This document shows, in pieces, positions 62,017 through 64,000 of a stretch of DNA of 64,000 nucleotides. The number at the start of each line of letters is the position of its first letter. Position 1 is the stretch's first letter. The notes under the pieces are model-generated. The model was not told the DNA's origin. It was given only the letters and a program-made list of their open reading frames with translations, and did no database searches. The stretch covers positions 248,001-312,000 of the forward strand of contig NZ_VDMC01000002.1 in assembly GCF_006346335.1 (NCBI RefSeq), given 5' to 3'. The stretch is from Aequorivita sinensis. Lineage in GTDB: Bacteria > Bacteroidota > Bacteroidia > Flavobacteriales > Flavobacteriaceae. The translations under genes were made by a program, and so were the position numbers.

Positions 62017-63747
62017 TTAATGAATTACCATAAAATTGTTTGTTGAATAGTGAAACTCCCCATTAACCCCATATCCTTCAATAGAAATTTGATAGGTTCC
62101 AGGAATATCTGAGGTAAAAAAACTATCAATAAAGCCATCATTTAGCCTTTCAATTTGCGAATTCCATATTAGCTGTACTCTATAATCTGGAATTCGAGAA
62201 AGCTTATTCGCTCCTGATTGGTAATTAGGTTTATAATATTCCTTCTCTGCCACTGCTGGAATTAAATCGAAAACTTTTATACTTTTATCTGTGCTATTCG
62301 GTGTAAAATCACCTTTTATAGTTTCAACAGCTATAATCCCGCTGTAAATTTTTGGTCCATATCTATACGGTTCTGTAATCACTCTTACACTTTTAATTTG
62401 GCGGGGATTGTAGTTAATGAGATCTTCATTATTTATTATTTCAATTCCGTCTAACAAAACCAAAGGTGGAATATCATTAAATTTTGCAATTCTATTAGGA
62501 TCATAAGCGTTGTAAATGATAAACCTGCCATTTTCTTCGTTTCCACGAATTGCTGCAAGTGTAATAACTTCTACAAAGGTTTCTCTTAAGGTAGAAAAGC
62601 GAGTATAATCGTCTAAATTATATACCGTTCCTAAGTTGTTATAAAATCTTGAAGTGGTTTTATGTGGTTTCATACTATCTCTTTTGGTTTCGAAATAGGC
62701 ATTTTCAATTTGTAATTGCACACTTCTTTCTTGTAACCAATTCTTCAATTCAGGATTTAAACTCAAAACCCTCCTTTTAAAGCCATTTAATTTCAAATGT
62801 TTTTTATCAATATTTATAGTGTAATTTTCTTTTCTTGAATCTTTAGAGCTCAATTGAATTATTCCTTTATCAGAACTGTAGCCTTCTGATACTGAAAAGA
62901 AAAATCGCCCGTTTGCATCAGTAGATGTACTTTTAAAAATGAAATCTTCTCCAGGTATCGTTAATGAAACTATTTTATTTTTAACAGGAACATTTCCATC
63001 ATTGTTTAAAATAGTACCAGAAACTAACTCTCCCCGTACCTCGGGTATATGGAAAACATCGGAAGAGTTCTCTTTAACCGATTCAGATGTTTTTCCTGAG
63101 ATTTCTATTGGATTCAGTTTTCTGACAGATAAAACAAAATTGCCATTTATTTCATTCGAGATTCCTTCTAATTTTAAACTCACCTTTTCACGAGGGCCAT
63201 AAGTAGCTTTATCCGATACAATTTTAATTTGCTGATTACTTTCATCCGAAGTAGAAACTCTGCTGAATTTTGTAGAAAAATTTAAGTGAATAGAATCTGA
63301 AGCATTCTTCACTTTATCCATTTTCATAAATGTATTTATTACGTAAATCGTTTTTAAAGCATAAGCATCTAACCTGTTATTTTTAGAGAAATTTGTATAG
63401 GAAATAAGTCTATAAATTCCAGATTTCAAAGTTGCAGGAATAAAGAAATCTCCATTAGCTCTTCCGTTATAAAGTTTTAATTTATGATGAAAAACAACCG
63501 AATCGTTTTCATTTCGCATAGAAACATACACTACTTTGCTCAGTTTACTTTTCTTACTTGCTTCATTTAAATTTAAAGTGCTGTATTGCAATAATTCCCC
63601 AGCTAATAGTATGTTAGAATTAATTGTAAGCGCTAATTTTTCTTTAGGAAAAACATTAGGCTCTACCGACAAATCTTGGTTCGGGATTTGTGAAAAAGTG
63701 GCGTTTCCCAAAAGAATGAGTAATATTATAAATATGCTTTTTTTCAT
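62017..63747 (-). CDS. exported protein with TonB plug-like C-terminal domain
   Basis: 576 residues from MKKSIFIILLILLGNATFSQ, a signal peptide. An MG2-like beta-sandwich follows (about 25-130), a carboxypeptidase-regulatory/CNA-like segment (about 220-300, VRGELVSGTILNNDGNVPVKNKIVSLTIPG), then a plug-like region (about 405-480, PPLVLLDGIEIINNEDLINYNPRQIKSVRVITE...YSGIIAVETIKG) as in SusC-type receptors but with no barrel. It is likely an outer-membrane-associated or periplasmic accessory. It overlaps in context with the DUF4249 gene, whose stop lies 3 bases upstream. Confidence 0.72.
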   Translation of the reverse strand: MKKSIFIILLILLGNATFSQIPNQDLSVEPNVFPKEKLALTINSNILLAGELLQYSTLNLNEASKKSKLSKVVYVSMRNENDSVVFHHKLKLYNGRANGDFFIPATLKSGIYRLISYTNFSKNNRLDAYALKTIYVINTFMKMDKVKNASDSIHLNFSTKFSRVSTSDESNQQIKIVSDKATYGPREKVSLKLEGISNEINGNFVLSVRKLNPIEISGKTSESVKENSSDVFHIPEVRGELVSGTILNNDGNVPVKNKIVSLTIPGEDFIFKSTSTDANGRFFFSVSEGYSSDKGIIQLSSKDSRKENYTINIDKKHLKLNGFKRRVLSLNPELKNWLQERSVQLQIENAYFETKRDSMKPHKTTSRFYNNLGTVYNLDDYTRFSTLRETFVEVITLAAIRGNEENGRFIIYNAYDPNRIAKFNDIPPLVLLDGIEIINNEDLINYNPRQIKSVRVITEPYRYGPKIYSGIIAVETIKGDFTPNSTDKSIKVFDLIPAVAEKEYYKPNYQSGANKLSRIPDYRVQLIWNSQIERLNDGFIDSFFTSDIPGTYQISIEGYGVNGEFHYSTNNFMVIH

Positions 63748-63749
63748 AA

Positions 63750-64000
63750 TTAATCTATCCAAAAATCAGGTCTTACATTAGAAGAAAAATAAGTACAAAC
63801 ACTACATTCAGGTTGAACAACTCGATATATTAAAGTAGTACTCATTGAAAGGACTTGATAGTCATTATAAGTAATAAGTTGATATAGTGCTTCGCGTTCA
63901 TTTGGGTCGTCATCCAAGACAGTAGCGTCGTTATAATCTAATGTTAAAACCTCACAATCCACAAAATACGGCGGCTCTTCAAGACCAACATCTTCGTAGT
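63750..64000 (-). CDS. DUF4249-like protein, cut by right edge
   Basis: The C-terminal 83 codons of a frame open at base 64000, ending CSVCTYFSSNVRPDFWID-stop. The CxxC plus NxxPDFW ending is the C-terminal signature of DUF4249, lipoproteins encoded next to TonB receptors in Bacteroidota. Internal GTG at 63962 is not a real start. It is followed directly by the plug-domain gene, the usual neighbourhood. The missing N-terminus should hold a lipobox (inference). Confidence 0.65.
   Translation of the reverse strand, partial: YEDVGLEEPPYFVDCEVLTLDYNDATVLDDDPNEREALYQLITYNDYQVLSMSTTLIYRVVQPECSVCTYFSSNVRPDFWID

Noticed and set aside
1-64000. tRNA, rRNA, CRISPR, prophage or transposase
   Set aside because: No T-loop/anticodon pattern, repeat-spacer array, integrase or transposase was recognised on either strand.

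Overview
The window reads as chromosome from a member of the Bacteroidota, most likely Flavobacteriaceae. Support: AT-rich DNA; a secreted protein with a type IX secretion C-terminal tail (23130-24002); SusC-type architecture (carboxypeptidase-regulatory domain plus TonB receptor); many SPII lipoproteins; almost no Shine-Dalgarno sequences; and recurrent promoters of the Bacteroidota form TTTG/TTG-N18-21-TAnnTTTG just upstream of genes. I found no tRNA, rRNA, CRISPR array, prophage or insertion sequence. It looks like core and near-core chromosome, not an island.

Layout. 1-4310 (minus): branched-chain amino acid operon ilvE-ilvD-ilvB, which runs off the left edge. It is preceded by three tandem Ile/Val/Leu-rich leader peptides, each with its own terminator and a plausible antiterminator. 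4373-7175: cold-shock protein, TsdA-like diheme cytochrome, a lipoprotein and a small membrane protein. 7419-11153 (plus): iron(III) ABC importer. 11243-16245 (minus): tandem MliC-like lipoprotein, a pirin/GNAT/DoxX/YceI operon with an AraC regulator, and a urea transporter. 16385-21468 (minus): phosphate-scavenging operon (TonB receptor, acid phosphatase, beta-propeller phytase) behind a promoter with 11-bp-spaced TAACAT repeats resembling a Pho box. 21594-26655: thioesterase, Dus, a T9SS cargo protein, an ABC exporter and an unknown.

26764-28183 (minus): tyrS preceded by a Tyr-rich leader peptide, a terminator ending just before the tyrS start codon, and a copy of the terminator 3' arm inside the leader. 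This repeats the ilv logic at an unlinked locus. 28224-37992: GMC oxidoreductase, DsbA-family protein, class V aminotransferase, P1B-4 metal ATPase, heme lipoprotein and small proteins. 38509-42870 (plus): FHA-protease / PP2C phosphatase / Ser-Thr kinase operon, a likely membrane-spanning phospho-signalling module. 42996-47237: SbcCD. 47564-53867: small membrane protein, VOC protein, alcohol dehydrogenase, lipoprotein carbonic anhydrase, DUF2461, and a possible sulfonolipid pair (alpha-oxoamine synthase plus an unusual cysteine-synthase-family enzyme). 53882-61509: prolyl oligopeptidase, YbaB, YegP, a heme protein of the HTHP family, an NAD-salvage/threonine aldolase operon, and prfB with its programmed +1 frameshift. 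61746-64000: DUF1328-like peptide, a secreted plug-domain protein and a DUF4249 protein cut by the right edge.

The strongest signal is ribosome-mediated attenuation by leader peptides at both ilvE (three in series) and tyrS. All pairings were derived by eye; no folding program or database was run.
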